Source: Listeria swaminathanii
Lineage (GTDB): Bacteria; Bacillota; Bacilli; Lactobacillales; Listeriaceae
Direction: 5' to 3'
Length of the DNA: 64,000 bases
Assembly (NCBI RefSeq): GCF_014229645.1
Contig: NZ_JAATOD010000004.1
Location: forward strand, 146,389-210,388
A program made the translations under genes and the position numbers. The notes under the pieces are model-generated. The model was not told the DNA's origin. It was given only the letters and a program-made list of their open reading frames with translations, and searched no databases. Within the stretch, counting starts at the first letter, position 1. Each line of letters starts with the position of its first letter. This document shows, piece after piece, positions 45,685-56,751 of this stretch.

Positions 45685-46707
45685 ATGATTACGTTACAGA
45701 ACGTTGTAAAAGAATATGCGTCTAGAAACAACAAAGTTCTCGCAGTCGACCATGTCGATTTAGAAATTGAACAAGGCGAGATTTTTGGTGTAGTTGGTTA
45801 TTCCGGAGCGGGAAAAAGTACGCTTATTCGGATGTTTAATGGTCTAGAACTACCGACAGAAGGAACGGTCGAAGTCGACAATTTACTGATTAGCCAAATT
45901 CGCGGCGGAAAGCTAAGAAAAGCTCGTCAACAAATCGGGATGATTTTCCAACATTTTAATTTATTATGGTCACGAACCGTTGCAGAAAATATTGCTTTTC
46001 CACTAGAAATCGCAGGTGTACGCGGTGAAAAAAGACGTTTCCGTGTAAATGAACTCATCCGTCTGGTTGGCTTGGAAGGTAAAGAAAACGCCTATCCAGC
46101 AGAACTAAGCGGTGGGCAAAAACAACGGGTCGGCATTGCAAGAGCACTTGCCAATAACCCAAAAGTGTTGCTTTGTGATGAAGCAACGTCCGCACTCGAT
46201 CCACAAACAACCGATGAAGTGTTAGAACTCCTCCTAGATATCAATAAACGCCTCAACTTAACAATCATCGTTATCACCCATGAAATGCATGTTATCCGAA
46301 AAATTTGTAATCGCGTCGCAGTAATGGAAAACGGAAAAGTTGTCGAACTTGGCGACGTATTAGATGTTTTCCGCCACCCCCAAGAAAAAGTAACGCAGCG
46401 CTTCGTTCGCCAAGTTACTGACTCAGATGAAACCGAAGAACTCATTCACTTACTCCTAGATAATTACTCCGAAGGCAAAATCGTCAAACTACTCTTTATG
46501 AGCGAAAATGCCACCCAACCAGTCATATCCCAAGTAGCAAAAGAAAATGATGTGTTGCTAAATGTCCTTCACGGCAACTTAACTCAAACGCAAAACGGCG
46601 CATACGGAACGCTTTATGTACAAGTTTTAGGTACAGATGATGCGATAAATGCGAGTCTAACACAGCTACGTCAACTTAAAGTAGAAACGGAAGTGTTAGA
46701 ACGATGA
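45685..46707 (+). CDS. metN: Methionine ABC transporter ATP-binding protein MetN
   Basis: ATPase of the MetNPQ methionine importer, 340 residues. ATG 45685 follows AAAGGTGAT; the frame from 45589 runs back into the riboswitch and is not used. Walker A GYSGAGKST, signature LSGGQKQRVGIARAL, Walker B VLLCDEATSALD, His in VITHEMHV. The C-terminal NIL domain (about 265-340) binds methionine for feedback inhibition in this family. Overlaps metP by four bases. Confidence 0.95.
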   Translation: MITLQNVVKEYASRNNKVLAVDHVDLEIEQGEIFGVVGYSGAGKSTLIRMFNGLELPTEGTVEVDNLLISQIRGGKLRKARQQIGMIFQHFNLLWSRTVAENIAFPLEIAGVRGEKRRFRVNELIRLVGLEGKENAYPAELSGGQKQRVGIARALANNPKVLLCDEATSALDPQTTDEVLELLLDINKRLNLTIIVITHEMHVIRKICNRVAVMENGKVVELGDVLDVFRHPQEKVTQRFVRQVTDSDETEELIHLLLDNYSEGKIVKLLFMSENATQPVISQVAKENDVLLNVLHGNLTQTQNGAYGTLYVQVLGTDDAINASLTQLRQLKVETEVLER

Positions 46708-47378
46708 GCAAATTACAAGAATTATTTCCAAATGTTGATTTTCAAATGATGTGGGTCGCAACCCAAGAAACGCTTTATATGACGCTAACTTCATTGTTTG
46801 CAGTTTTCTTACTAGGGATTGTTTTAGGTTTACTGCTATTTTTAACAAATAATAAAAAACATGCTGGGGCGCGCATTCTTTACTGGGTAACAGCAATCTT
46901 AGTCAACGTGTTCCGTTCCATACCATTTATTATTTTAATCGTACTACTTTTACCGATGACAAAATCGCTTGTCGGCACGGTAATCGGGCCAAAAGCAGCA
47001 CTACCAGCTTTGATTATCTCGGCTGCTCCGTTCTATGGTCGGATGGTAGAAATTGCCTTTCGTGAAGTAGATAAAGGGGTTATCGAGGCAGCAAAATCGA
47101 TGGGCGCAAACATGTTTACCATTATCGGTAAAGTGCTTATCCCAGAAGCTTTGCCAGCGATTATTTCTGGTATTACAGTGACAGCAATTTCGCTCGTTGG
47201 TTTCACAGCGATGGCAGGTGTCATTGGTGCAGGTGGTCTCGGAAATGCGGCGTATCTAGAAGGCTTTCAACGTGGCCAACCTGATGTAACCGTACTTGCG
47301 ACCATTATTATCTTAATTATCGTCTTTATTTTCCAGTTTATCGGCGACTTCCTAACAAAACGAACCGACAAACGCTAA
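46704..47378 (+). CDS. metP: Methionine ABC transporter permease MetP
   Basis: Permease of 224 residues with about five membrane helices. The first is ETLYMTLTSLFAVFLLGIVLGLLLFL. The conserved EAA coupling region reads EAAKSMGANMFTIIGKVLIPEALPAI, followed by VGFTAMAGVIGAGGLGNAAY. ATG overlaps the metN stop. It forms the membrane pore for methionine import. Confidence 0.95.
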   Translation: MSKLQELFPNVDFQMMWVATQETLYMTLTSLFAVFLLGIVLGLLLFLTNNKKHAGARILYWVTAILVNVFRSIPFIILIVLLLPMTKSLVGTVIGPKAALPALIISAAPFYGRMVEIAFREVDKGVIEAAKSMGANMFTIIGKVLIPEALPAIISGITVTAISLVGFTAMAGVIGAGGLGNAAYLEGFQRGQPDVTVLATIIILIIVFIFQFIGDFLTKRTDKR

Positions 47379-47441
47379 CTAATGTATATGAAGAAATTTA
47401 TATAAAAAACGCGGAATCCCCGCAAAAAAGGAGAGAATTTC

Positions 47442-48272
47442 ATGAAAAAGGTTCTTGGTTTAATTTTCACATTAAGTTTAGTTTTAGTACTTACAGCTTG
47501 CGGTGGTTCCTCAGATAAAGCTTCATCTAGCAAAGACGATAACAAATTGGTAGTGGGAGCTTCGAATACACCACATGCCCAAATTTTAGAACAAGCCAAA
47601 CCGATTTTGAAAGAAAAAGGAATTGACTTGAAAATTGTTAAATATACAGATTACGTTATGCCTAATAAAGCCCTAGACGAAGGCGATTTAGATGCTAACT
47701 ACTTCCAACATAAACCATATCTTGAACTAGAAGAAAAAGAAAAAGGTTACAAATTTGCTGATGTTGGCGCAATTCACATCGAACCAATGGGTCTTTATTC
47801 TAAAAAAGTAAAAAACATTAAAGATCTAAAAGACGGCGCGCAAGTATTGCTTTCTAACTCGAAATCTGACTGGCCGCGTGTTATCGGTATTTTTGTAGAC
47901 AATGGTCTTTTAACGTTGAAAGATGGCGTGAAACCACAAGATGCAACATTTGATGATATTAAAGACAATCCGAAAAACCTGAAATTCAAATACGATTTTG
48001 ACCCAGCTTACTTGATGACTGCTTACAATAACGAAGAAGGCGATGTTGTAGCAATTAACTCAAACTTTGTTGTAGACCAAGGCTTAAACCCTTCTAAAGA
48101 TGCTATTGCAATCGAAAGCAAAGACTCTCCATACGCGAATATCGTTGTAACTACTGAGAAGAAAAAAGATGATAAAAACATTAAAGAGCTAGTAAAAGTA
48201 TTACACTCTAAAGAAATTCAAGATTATATTACGAAAGAATGGGACGGCGCAGTTGTTCCAGTTGATAAATAA
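47442..48272 (+). CDS. metQ: Methionine-binding lipoprotein MetQ
   Basis: Substrate-binding lipoprotein of 276 residues, NlpA/MetQ family. The signal peptide ends in the lipobox LTACG. Then VVGASNTPHAQILEQAKPILKEKGIDLKIV, FQHKPYL, VGAIHIEPMGLYSKKVKNIKDLKDGAQV and AINSNFVVDQGLNP are typical. GGAGAG precedes ATG 47442. A 63-base gap with a small hairpin GCGG/CCGC separates it from metP, which may help raise binding-protein expression. Confidence 0.95.
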   Translation: MKKVLGLIFTLSLVLVLTACGGSSDKASSSKDDNKLVVGASNTPHAQILEQAKPILKEKGIDLKIVKYTDYVMPNKALDEGDLDANYFQHKPYLELEEKEKGYKFADVGAIHIEPMGLYSKKVKNIKDLKDGAQVLLSNSKSDWPRVIGIFVDNGLLTLKDGVKPQDATFDDIKDNPKNLKFKYDFDPAYLMTAYNNEEGDVVAINSNFVVDQGLNPSKDAIAIESKDSPYANIVVTTEKKKDDKNIKELVKVLHSKEIQDYITKEWDGAVVPVDK

Positions 48273-48277
48273 AATAG

Positions 48278-48314
48278 AAAAAACCATTTACCGAGTTGGT
48301 AAATGGTTTTTTTT
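48278..48314. terminator. Bidirectional terminator after metQ
   Basis: Perfect stem AAAACCATTTACC / GGTAAATGGTTTT with A and T runs, between convergent genes. Confidence 0.92.
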
Positions 48315-49389
48315 ATTGGTTGGTGCTTAAATATAATTTTAGTCCATCAGAAATGGCTTTATCCAGTTCTTTTTTGGAAACAATGTCTTTACTTTCTGGC
48401 ATTGGAGGAACTTTTTCGTAATTGAGCATATCAACCGTTGTTGTGAAGTTCATTAAGTCTTTTGTTTTAGTATCTTCAAATTTAGTAGTAATAGTCGCTT
48501 TACTAAAGCCTTTTTTGCTGTCAGGCGTTAATGTTAAATTGAAATCCAATGTTTGTGCTTCGTTATCTGTTAGTTCTTTCAAAGCTGTTTGGACGCTTTT
48601 TTGTGTGGCATTCCATTTTTTCTGTGCTGCTTTTTGCGTGCTGCCATTAATTTCTGAAATAAGTGCGACAATATTTCCGTTATCATTAAGCTCTGTGAAA
48701 ACGGCATTGATTAAGTCGCTGATTTCATTTTTAGATAATTTTAGAACAACATCACCGTTATCTTTGGAGGTGAAATGCTGATCGTCTAGGTCATTTAGAT
48801 AACTGTAAATCGCAATGCCGGCATCTTCTTCAATCTTCTTCAATTCTTTTGCTTGGCGGTCGACGGTCTCAGTATCAATGGTTTGATTGGAAAAGTTTTG
48901 GATCGTTTCGAATAAATTTAGGTATTTTGGTTTTAAATCTTTGTTTTGTTCAAGTACTTGATTGAAAATTTTCGCTGCTGATTCTGGTAGTATATTCGAG
49001 ATGCTGTCAGAATCGTCATAGATATCCGATACAGGAATATATGCTTTTCCGTCGTCACTGTTTTGTAATGCGTGTACAGTTAAGTCAAGTGGCTGTTCGC
49101 CTTTCCAGTGGACGGTGTATGCACTATACGAAGAGGCGGAATCGCTATCAACGGAAATTTTATATTGAATGTTTGATTTTTTAAGTTGGTTTAAGTCAAT
49201 TTCAGGTCCAAGTTGTTCTACATAACCCTCAGAAAGGTCGTTCACTTGGAAAGTTACGTTCGTTGTATATTGTCGATTTTCAGCTGTTTTTTGCAAGGCA
49301 GCAGTGAAGTCGGACTTAGGGGAGCTACACCCAGATAAAGTGGCTAAAAGCAATACAAAGATGGTCGCAGCCATTATTGCTTTCTTCAT
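48313..49389 (-). CDS. Lipoprotein of unknown function (358 aa)
   Basis: The signal peptide has lipobox LSGCSSP (Cys about residue 21). The mature part is a large mixed fold with repeated strands: TNVTFQVNDLSEGYVEQLG, an internal helical region EQNKDLKPKYLNLFETIQNF, and a beta-rich C-terminus with LDFNLTLTPDSKKGFSKATITTKFEDTKTKDLMNF. It resembles secreted LolA/DUF6612-like lipoproteins only loosely. GGAGAATT precedes ATG 49389. It stands alone between metQ and suf. Confidence 0.8.
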   Translation of the reverse strand: MKKAIMAATIFVLLLATLSGCSSPKSDFTAALQKTAENRQYTTNVTFQVNDLSEGYVEQLGPEIDLNQLKKSNIQYKISVDSDSASSYSAYTVHWKGEQPLDLTVHALQNSDDGKAYIPVSDIYDDSDSISNILPESAAKIFNQVLEQNKDLKPKYLNLFETIQNFSNQTIDTETVDRQAKELKKIEEDAGIAIYSYLNDLDDQHFTSKDNGDVVLKLSKNEISDLINAVFTELNDNGNIVALISEINGSTQKAAQKKWNATQKSVQTALKELTDNEAQTLDFNLTLTPDSKKGFSKATITTKFEDTKTKDLMNFTTTVDMLNYEKVPPMPESKDIVSKKELDKAISDGLKLYLSTNQ

Positions 49390-49575
49390 ATTTTAAATTC
49401 TCCTTCAATAATTAATCGTTTGTTACAAAAAAGTTATTATGTTGCAATTTTGTTACGTTACAACAATACCATATATAAATGAGATATACAATCCCTTTTT
49501 TATGGTGAAAAAGCCCTGTCTTTTATTGGTATAGTGCGTTATATCGTTTAGGTTGTCGATTCTCAAATAAAATAG

Positions 49576-49627
49576 AAATAATGATAATGCTAGAAAACTG
49601 GAAAAAAACGCTTATTAATAGTAGAAT
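49576..49627 (+). promoter_or_regulatory. Candidate suf promoter and iron/peroxide-type box
   Basis: TGGAAA (49599-49604), 17-base spacer, TAGAAT (49622-49627) could start the suf transcript about 95 bases before sufC. Upstream, AAATAATGATAATGC (49576-49590) matches the Fur or PerR consensus at only 9 of 14 positions. The rest of the 340-base gap (49390-49729) shows repeated TGTTAC/GTTACGTTAC tracts near the divergent lipoprotein promoter and nothing else I can name. Confidence 0.35.
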
Positions 49628-49729
49628 GAAGGGGAGAATGCGAAGAATACTGGTTTTTATAGTTGTAATCAGATTAGAATTATACTAAACTAGGATTATG
49701 CAAATTTTACACTAGGGAGGACTTTTTTT

Positions 49730-50515
49730 ATGGCAACTTTAAAGATTCAAGATTTACACGTTGAAATAGAAGGAAAAGAAATTTTGAAGGGTGTTAACCT
49801 TGAAATTTCAACTGGCGAAATCCATGCTATCATGGGACCAAATGGAACAGGTAAATCTACGTTGTCCTCAGCTATTATGGGGCATCCAAAATATGAAGTA
49901 ACACAAGGAACAATCACACTTGACGGGGAAGATGTACTCGAAATGGAAGTAGACGAACGCGCTCGTGCAGGTCTTTTCTTAGCGATGCAATATCCAAGTG
50001 AAATTAGCGGTGTTACAAATGCTGAATTCATTCGTGCAGCAATCAACAGCCGTCGTGAAGAAGGCGACGAAATTCCAGTTATGCAATTTATCCGTAAATT
50101 AGATGCAAAAATGGAAATTTTAGATATGGATGAAGAAATGGCAGAACGTTATTTAAATGAAGGATTTTCAGGCGGAGAGAAAAAACGCAATGAAATCTTG
50201 CAATTATTAATGATTGAGCCAAAATTAGCGATTTTAGATGAAATTGACTCCGGTCTTGATATCGATGCGCTTAAAGTTGTTTCTAAAGGTGTAAATGAAA
50301 TGCGCGGCGAAGGATTTGGCTGCTTAATCATTACCCATTACCAACGTTTACTGAACTACATCACACCAGACTTTGTTCACGTAATGATGCAAGGTAAAGT
50401 AGTGAAAGAAGGCGGACCTGAACTTGCGAAACGTTTAGAAGCAGAAGGGTACGACTGGATTAAACAAGAGCTTGGAATCGAACTTGAGGAAGAAGAAGCA
50501 GTAGACCAACAATAA
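49730..50515 (+). CDS. sufC: Fe-S cluster assembly ATPase SufC
   Basis: ABC-type ATPase of the SufBCD scaffold, 261 residues. Walker A GPNGTGKST, the SufC-specific DERARAGLFLAMQYPSEISGV, signature FSGGEKKRNEILQ, Walker B LAILDEIDSGLD and His in IITHYQRLL. GGGAGGA precedes ATG 49730. First gene of sufC-D-S-U-B, the sole general Fe-S assembly system expected in Firmicutes. Confidence 0.97.
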   Translation: MATLKIQDLHVEIEGKEILKGVNLEISTGEIHAIMGPNGTGKSTLSSAIMGHPKYEVTQGTITLDGEDVLEMEVDERARAGLFLAMQYPSEISGVTNAEFIRAAINSRREEGDEIPVMQFIRKLDAKMEILDMDEEMAERYLNEGFSGGEKKRNEILQLLMIEPKLAILDEIDSGLDIDALKVVSKGVNEMRGEGFGCLIITHYQRLLNYITPDFVHVMMQGKVVKEGGPELAKRLEAEGYDWIKQELGIELEEEEAVDQQ

Positions 50516-50533
50516 GGAAGTGAGGTTAAAATC

Positions 50534-51835
50534 ATGGCACAAAATATGACAATTAAAGATGATTTTATCCACGCTTTTTCAAGTAATGCGAACGAACCGG
50601 ATTGGTTTTTAGATATCCGTCGCAATGCTTTTAAAGCTTACGGGGAACTGGACTTGCCTTTTGTGGATAAAACAAAAATTACTCGCTGGAATTTCACGAA
50701 GTTTGAGACGTTTGTACCTTTTAAAGAGGGTGTAACGAATGAAGCTTTACCGGAAAAAGTAGCGAATTTAGTTGATTTAGATAATAAAGAAGCCAATTTT
50801 TACGTTCAAATGGATGAAAGACCTGCGAGACTTCAGTTGCAACAAGAACTAGTTGACCAAGGCGTTATTTTTACAGATATTATTTCCGCTGTGAAAAACC
50901 ATCCTGAACTTGTGAAAAAATACTTCATGAAAGATGCAGTGCAAGTGAACGAACACAAACTGACTGCTTTTCATGCGGCTTTAGTGAACGGCGGGATCTT
51001 CCTTTATGTTCCTAAAAATGTCGAAGTGAAAGCGCCAATTCAAGCTGTTTTTGTACAAGATAAAGCAGAATCTCCACTAGTTAACCATGTGTTGCTTGTA
51101 GCGGATGATAATAGCTCGGTTACTTATGTGGAAAACTATGTAACGGTTAATAACGAGCCTAAAGGGATTGTTAGCATTGTTGAAGAAGTAATTGCTGAGA
51201 AAAATGCGCGGATTACTTTTGGTGGCGTGGATAATCTTGCAAGTGAAGTTACTGCTTATGTGAACCGTCGCGGACACATTGGAACAGATAGCCAAATTGA
51301 ATGGGCACTTGGTCTAATGAACGATGGCGATACAATTAATGAGAACGTAACAAACCTAATGGGAGACGGCTCTTCTGCTGATGTGAAAACGGTGACTGTT
51401 GGACGCGGTAAGCAAACGCAAAACGTGACAACACGCGTGACGCATTACGGTAAAGCTTCTAATGGTACGATTTTATCTCATGGGGTTATGAAAGAAAGAG
51501 CGACAACTATTTTTAACGGAATTGGTCACATTAAACATGGCGCTTCTAAATCTGATGCACAACAAGAATCACGTGTACTCATGCTTAGTCCTGAAGCGCG
51601 CGGTGATGCGAACCCAATTTTATTAATCGATGAAAATGACGTAGTAGCAGGACATGCGGCTTCTGTTGGACGCGTGGATCCGTTACAATTATTCTATTTG
51701 ATGAGTCGCGGGATTTCTCAAAAAGAAGCAGAAAGATTAGTTATTCACGGCTTCTTAGATCCAGTCGTTCGTCAGTTACCAATCGAAAGCGTAAAAACGA
51801 TGCTTCGTGAAGTAATCGAAGGGAAAGTGCGTTAA
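50534..51835 (+). CDS. sufD: Fe-S cluster assembly protein SufD
   Basis: Scaffold partner of SufB, 433 residues, right-handed beta-helix core. Helical N-terminus with NEPDWFLDIRRNAFKAYGELDLP; core strands IFLYVPKNVEVKAPIQAVF, GRGKQTQNVTTRVTHYGKAS; C-terminal [32 protein letters not shown], in which the His side of the SufD active site lies. 18 bases after sufC; its stop is directly followed by the sufS start. Confidence 0.96.
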   Translation: MAQNMTIKDDFIHAFSSNANEPDWFLDIRRNAFKAYGELDLPFVDKTKITRWNFTKFETFVPFKEGVTNEALPEKVANLVDLDNKEANFYVQMDERPARLQLQQELVDQGVIFTDIISAVKNHPELVKKYFMKDAVQVNEHKLTAFHAALVNGGIFLYVPKNVEVKAPIQAVFVQDKAESPLVNHVLLVADDNSSVTYVENYVTVNNEPKGIVSIVEEVIAEKNARITFGGVDNLASEVTAYVNRRGHIGTDSQIEWALGLMNDGDTINENVTNLMGDGSSADVKTVTVGRGKQTQNVTTRVTHYGKASNGTILSHGVMKERATTIFNGIGHIKHGASKSDAQQESRVLMLSPEARGDANPILLIDENDVVAGHAASVGRVDPLQLFYLMSRGISQKEAERLVIHGFLDPVVRQLPIESVKTMLREVIEGKVR

Positions 51836-53502
<1,667 letters not shown>

Positions 53503-53524
53503 GTAGCGAAAAGGAGGATACGAC

Positions 53525-54919
53525 ATGACTGAAATTCCAGAAATTGGCGAATACCAATATGGATTCCATGACAAAGATACCTCTGTGTTCCGTACAGAAC
53601 GCGGATTAACAGAAAAAGTAGTAAGAGAAATTTCCAATATTAAAGAAGAACCAGAATGGATGCTAGAATTCCGTTTGAAGTCTTTAGAGCAATTTTATAA
53701 AATGCCAATGCCAACTTGGGGTGGCGACCTGTCAGAACTGAAGTTTGAAGACATCACTTACTACGTGAAACCGTCCGAACAAACCGTACGTTCTTGGGAT
53801 GAAGTTCCAGAAGAAATTAAGCGTACTTTTGACAAACTGGGTATCCCTGAAGCTGAGCAAAAATATTTAGCTGGGGCATCTGCGCAGTATGAATCCGAAG
53901 TAGTTTATCACAATATGAAGCAAGACCTAGAAGATTTAGGGATTGTCTTTAAAGATACCGATTCAGCTTTAAAAGAAAACGAAGATATTTTCAAAGAATA
54001 CTTCGCAAAAGTAATTCCACCAAGCGACAACAAATTCGCAGCGCTAAACTCAGCAGTTTGGTCTGGTGGATCATTCATCTACGTACCACCAGGTATCAAA
54101 GTCGATACGCCGCTTCAAGCTTATTTCCGCATCAACTCGGAAAACATGGGGCAATTTGAACGGACATTAATTATCGTCGACGAAAATGCCAGCGTAAACT
54201 ACGTGGAAGGCTGTACGGCTCCCGTTTATACAACGAATTCCCTTCACTCAGCTGTCGTGGAAATCATTGTAAAACCAGGCGCTTACTGCCGTTACACAAC
54301 CATCCAAAACTGGGCAAATAACGTTTATAACCTAGTAACAAAACGTACTTTCTGTGAAGAAAATGCGACTATGGAATGGATTGACGGTAACATTGGTTCG
54401 AAATTAACGATGAAATACCCAGCTGTACATTTGCGCGGCGAGGGAGCACGCGGAACAACGCTTTCTATCGCGATTGCTGGTAAAGGCCAACGTCAAGATG
54501 CTGGAGCGAAAATGATGCACTATGCGCCGAATACGTCCTCTACGATTGTATCGAAGTCGATTTCGAAACAAGGCGGAAACGTAACGTATCGCGGAATTGT
54601 TCATTTTGGTCGTAATGCAGACGGCGCACGTTCGAATATCGAATGTGATACGCTGATTATGGATAACCTGTCCACATCGGACACAATCCCATATAACGAA
54701 ATCCTAAACAGCAACATTTCATTAGAACATGAAGCAAAAGTTTCCAAAGTATCTGAGGAACAACTTTTCTATCTAATGAGCCGTGGTTTAAGCGAAGAAG
54801 AAGCGACAGAAATGATCGTTATGGGCTTCATTGAACCATTTACGAAAGAATTACCAATGGAATATGCCGTTGAGATGAACCGTTTGATTAAGTTTGAAAT
54901 GGAAGGCTCGATTGGTTAA
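53525..54919 (+). CDS. sufB: Fe-S cluster assembly scaffold SufB
   Basis: Scaffold of 464 residues on which clusters form with SufC and SufD. N-terminus [25 protein letters not shown]; core [29 protein letters not shown], the cysteine-bearing [22 protein letters not shown], the beta-helix Cys in [13 protein letters not shown], and [31 protein letters not shown] precedes ATG 53525. Last gene of the operon, closed by a terminator. Confidence 0.97.
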   Translation: MTEIPEIGEYQYGFHDKDTSVFRTERGLTEKVVREISNIKEEPEWMLEFRLKSLEQFYKMPMPTWGGDLSELKFEDITYYVKPSEQTVRSWDEVPEEIKRTFDKLGIPEAEQKYLAGASAQYESEVVYHNMKQDLEDLGIVFKDTDSALKENEDIFKEYFAKVIPPSDNKFAALNSAVWSGGSFIYVPPGIKVDTPLQAYFRINSENMGQFERTLIIVDENASVNYVEGCTAPVYTTNSLHSAVVEIIVKPGAYCRYTTIQNWANNVYNLVTKRTFCEENATMEWIDGNIGSKLTMKYPAVHLRGEGARGTTLSIAIAGKGQRQDAGAKMMHYAPNTSSTIVSKSISKQGGNVTYRGIVHFGRNADGARSNIECDTLIMDNLSTSDTIPYNEILNSNISLEHEAKVSKVSEEQLFYLMSRGLSEEEATEMIVMGFIEPFTKELPMEYAVEMNRLIKFEMEGSIG

Positions 54920-54929
54920 ATAAAGCAGA

Positions 54930-54958
54930 AGACGAACTTTTTTAGTTCGTCTTTTTTT
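54930..54958 (+). terminator. Terminator of the suf operon
   Basis: Perfect stem AGACGAACT / AGTTCGTCT with T-rich loop and T run. Confidence 0.92.
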
Positions 54959-55054
54959 GATGAAATCCAAAAATGGCAGGGAACAAATCTGGCTTGTATT
55001 TTTATGAACGAAATGATATATTTTACTTAACAACTTAGTAAAGGACTGATAATC

Positions 55055-55369
55055 ATGGCAGAATTTAAATATTTAGAGGGAATGTATCAAGATCCATTCT
55101 TTCCACCGTTTCTAGTAGATAAAATTAAGCAATGTATTTTAGATACGGTTCAATTTTTAGAACAAGGGAATCATGATACAGAAGCGATTCAAGCTAAATT
55201 TGATGAAATGACATTGGCAATTAATGCGTTGCAAGATGAGTTTTATGAAAATGAGAGTGAATTAGAAACAGGAGCAAGGGATTCCATTGCTGAAACAATA
55301 TTCCCGATTTTAACGCATTATAAGATAGATATCGATATTGAAGAACTACTTAGAGCGCGCGAGTGGTAA
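55055..55369 (+). CDS. DUF5713 family protein
   Basis: Acidic helical cytosolic protein of 104 residues. The N-terminus YLEGMYQDPFFPPFLVDKIKQ and the segment FDEMTLAINALQDEFYENESELETGARDSIAETIFPILTHY match the DUF5713 layout as I recall it. No catalytic residues can be named. GTAAAGGAC precedes ATG 55055. It stands alone with its own terminator. Function unknown. Confidence 0.8.
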   Translation: MAEFKYLEGMYQDPFFPPFLVDKIKQCILDTVQFLEQGNHDTEAIQAKFDEMTLAINALQDEFYENESELETGARDSIAETIFPILTHYKIDIDIEELLRAREW

Positions 55370-55378
55370 TTATGATAG

Positions 55379-55412
55379 AAACTTCAACTGCTAGACGGTT
55401 GAAGTTTTTTTT
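55379..55412 (+). terminator. Terminator after the DUF5713 gene
   Basis: Perfect stem AAACTTCAAC / GTTGAAGTTT with T run. Confidence 0.88.
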
Positions 55413-55510
55413 GTTATTTCGAAGCCAAATCGAGGACCAAATTAAAGGCTTCTCCCGCCTTTTTGCGTTATAATAAACATAAATCATAACGATAGAGAGG
55501 GTGGCGGTTG

Positions 55511-56353
55511 ATGGTTACAATCGGGTTAACTGGATGGAGTGATCATGATTCTTTGTTGCAAACGAAAAAATTAACTTTGGCTGATTATGCGGCACATTTT
55601 CCTGTGGTGGAGGTTGATACGAGTTTTTATGCGATTCCTTCTCCGCGAACAACGGCAAACTGGGCGGCGCAAACTCCGGATGATTTTCGTTTTGTGATTA
55701 AGGCTTTTTCGGCGATGACGAAACATAAGGAATGGTCGCAGTATTTTGATAGTGAAAATGCGATGTATACGGCTTATATGGATATGATTGCGCCGATAAG
55801 TGAAACGGGGAAACTACAGGCGACTTTATTTCAATTTCCGCCGTATTTTAATTGTACGAAAGAAAATGTGACTTATTTAAAATATATTGCGTCGAAAATG
55901 GGCGATTTGCCACTAGCGGTTGAGTTTCGCCATAATTCTTGGTATAACGAGCAAAATACGGAAAAGACGCTGGATTTGTTGCGCGAATTAGGCTTTGTTC
56001 ATACAGTTGTCGATGAGCCGCAAGTCGGGGCGGGTAGCGTGCCGATTGTGCTTCGCGAGACGAATAGCGATATGACATTAGTAAGGCTTCACGGTCGAAA
56101 TCAGTACGGCTGGATGAAAGCTAACAGTCCTGAGTGGCGCGAGGTTCGCACGCTTTACCGTTACAATGAAGAGGAAATTAACGAATGGGCTAAATACGTG
56201 GAACATTTGCAAAAGTTGTCCAAAGAAGTTGTCGTGATTTTTAATAATAACAGCGGCGGGGATGCGGCTGATAATGCGAAACATTTACAAAAGGCACTCC
56301 AAGTCGAGTTTCAAGGCTTGGCTCCGATGCAAATGGATTTATTTTCTGAATAA
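55511..56353 (+). CDS. DUF72 family protein (TIM-barrel, YunF-like)
   Basis: The protein has 280 residues. TTG 55508 and ATG 55511 are adjacent; I take ATG. DUF72 features: IGLTGWSDHD, the strand VVEVDTSFYAIPSPRTTANWAAQTPDDFRFVIKA, FQFPPYFNCTKENVTYL, AVEFRHNSWYNE, VRLHGRNQYGWM and VIFNNNSGGDAADNA. The fold is a TIM-barrel of unknown enzymatic activity, seen widely in bacteria. It ends at a terminator shared with the convergent DUF1634 gene. Confidence 0.9.
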   Translation: MVTIGLTGWSDHDSLLQTKKLTLADYAAHFPVVEVDTSFYAIPSPRTTANWAAQTPDDFRFVIKAFSAMTKHKEWSQYFDSENAMYTAYMDMIAPISETGKLQATLFQFPPYFNCTKENVTYLKYIASKMGDLPLAVEFRHNSWYNEQNTEKTLDLLRELGFVHTVVDEPQVGAGSVPIVLRETNSDMTLVRLHGRNQYGWMKANSPEWREVRTLYRYNEEEINEWAKYVEHLQKLSKEVVVIFNNNSGGDAADNAKHLQKALQVEFQGLAPMQMDLFSE

Positions 56354-56354
56354 A

Positions 56355-56388
56355 AAAAGATGGCGCCAGCGATGCGCCATCTTTTTTA
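56355..56388. terminator. Bidirectional terminator
   Basis: Perfect stem AAAAGATGGCGC / GCGCCATCTTTT between convergent genes. Confidence 0.9.
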
Positions 56389-56751
56389 TGCTTTTATCCC
56401 AATGAAAAAGCTGATAACTAAAATAATCAATACAATCCCAGTTATCCCAACGTACAAGTAATCTTTTTCCTTCAAAAAAGTAAATAACGATACAACGACA
56501 CGAAGGACTGGCGTTAAAATTAAGCAAAAGAGGCCAAACATCATAATCGCGTATGGTTTAAGAGTCCCTAGCCCGCTGAAAATCGCCGTAAGCGAGGTCG
56601 GATAAGTTTCCCCAGGATAGCCACTTTCCCCGGTGATAAATAGCATAACAAGGCCGAAAACAATAATAATTGCACTGAGGACAACACCGATTCGTAGCAG
56701 CGCGCTAACAATTAGCTCCACGCGGTACATTTCTTCTTTTTTCTCTGCCAT
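56386..56751 (-). CDS. DUF1634 membrane protein
   Basis: The protein has 121 residues and three membrane helices (about 16-33, 55-80, 95-117). The family commonly sits beside a TauE/SafE permease, as here: its ATG directly adjoins the stop of the upstream permease gene. Conserved pieces are RIGVVLSAIIIVFGLVMLF, GLGTLKPYAIMMFGLFCLILTPVLRVVVS and VGITGIVLIILVISF. Probably an accessory to that transporter. Confidence 0.88.
   Translation of the reverse strand: MAEKKEEMYRVELIVSALLRIGVVLSAIIIVFGLVMLFITGESGYPGETYPTSLTAIFSGLGTLKPYAIMMFGLFCLILTPVLRVVVSLFTFLKEKDYLYVGITGIVLIILVISFFIGIKA

Noticed and set aside
45543..45725. 60-aa ORF inside the SAM riboswitch, and the longer metN frame from 45589
   Set aside because: Both run through the aptamer and terminator, and neither has a ribosome site; metN starts at 45685.
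49626..49688. 20-codon ORF with a hydrophobic core (MRRILVFIVVI) before sufC, resembling a short signalling peptide
   Set aside because: Its ATG overlaps the candidate -10, the ribosome site is poorly spaced, no Rgg-type regulator is adjacent and no terminator follows it.
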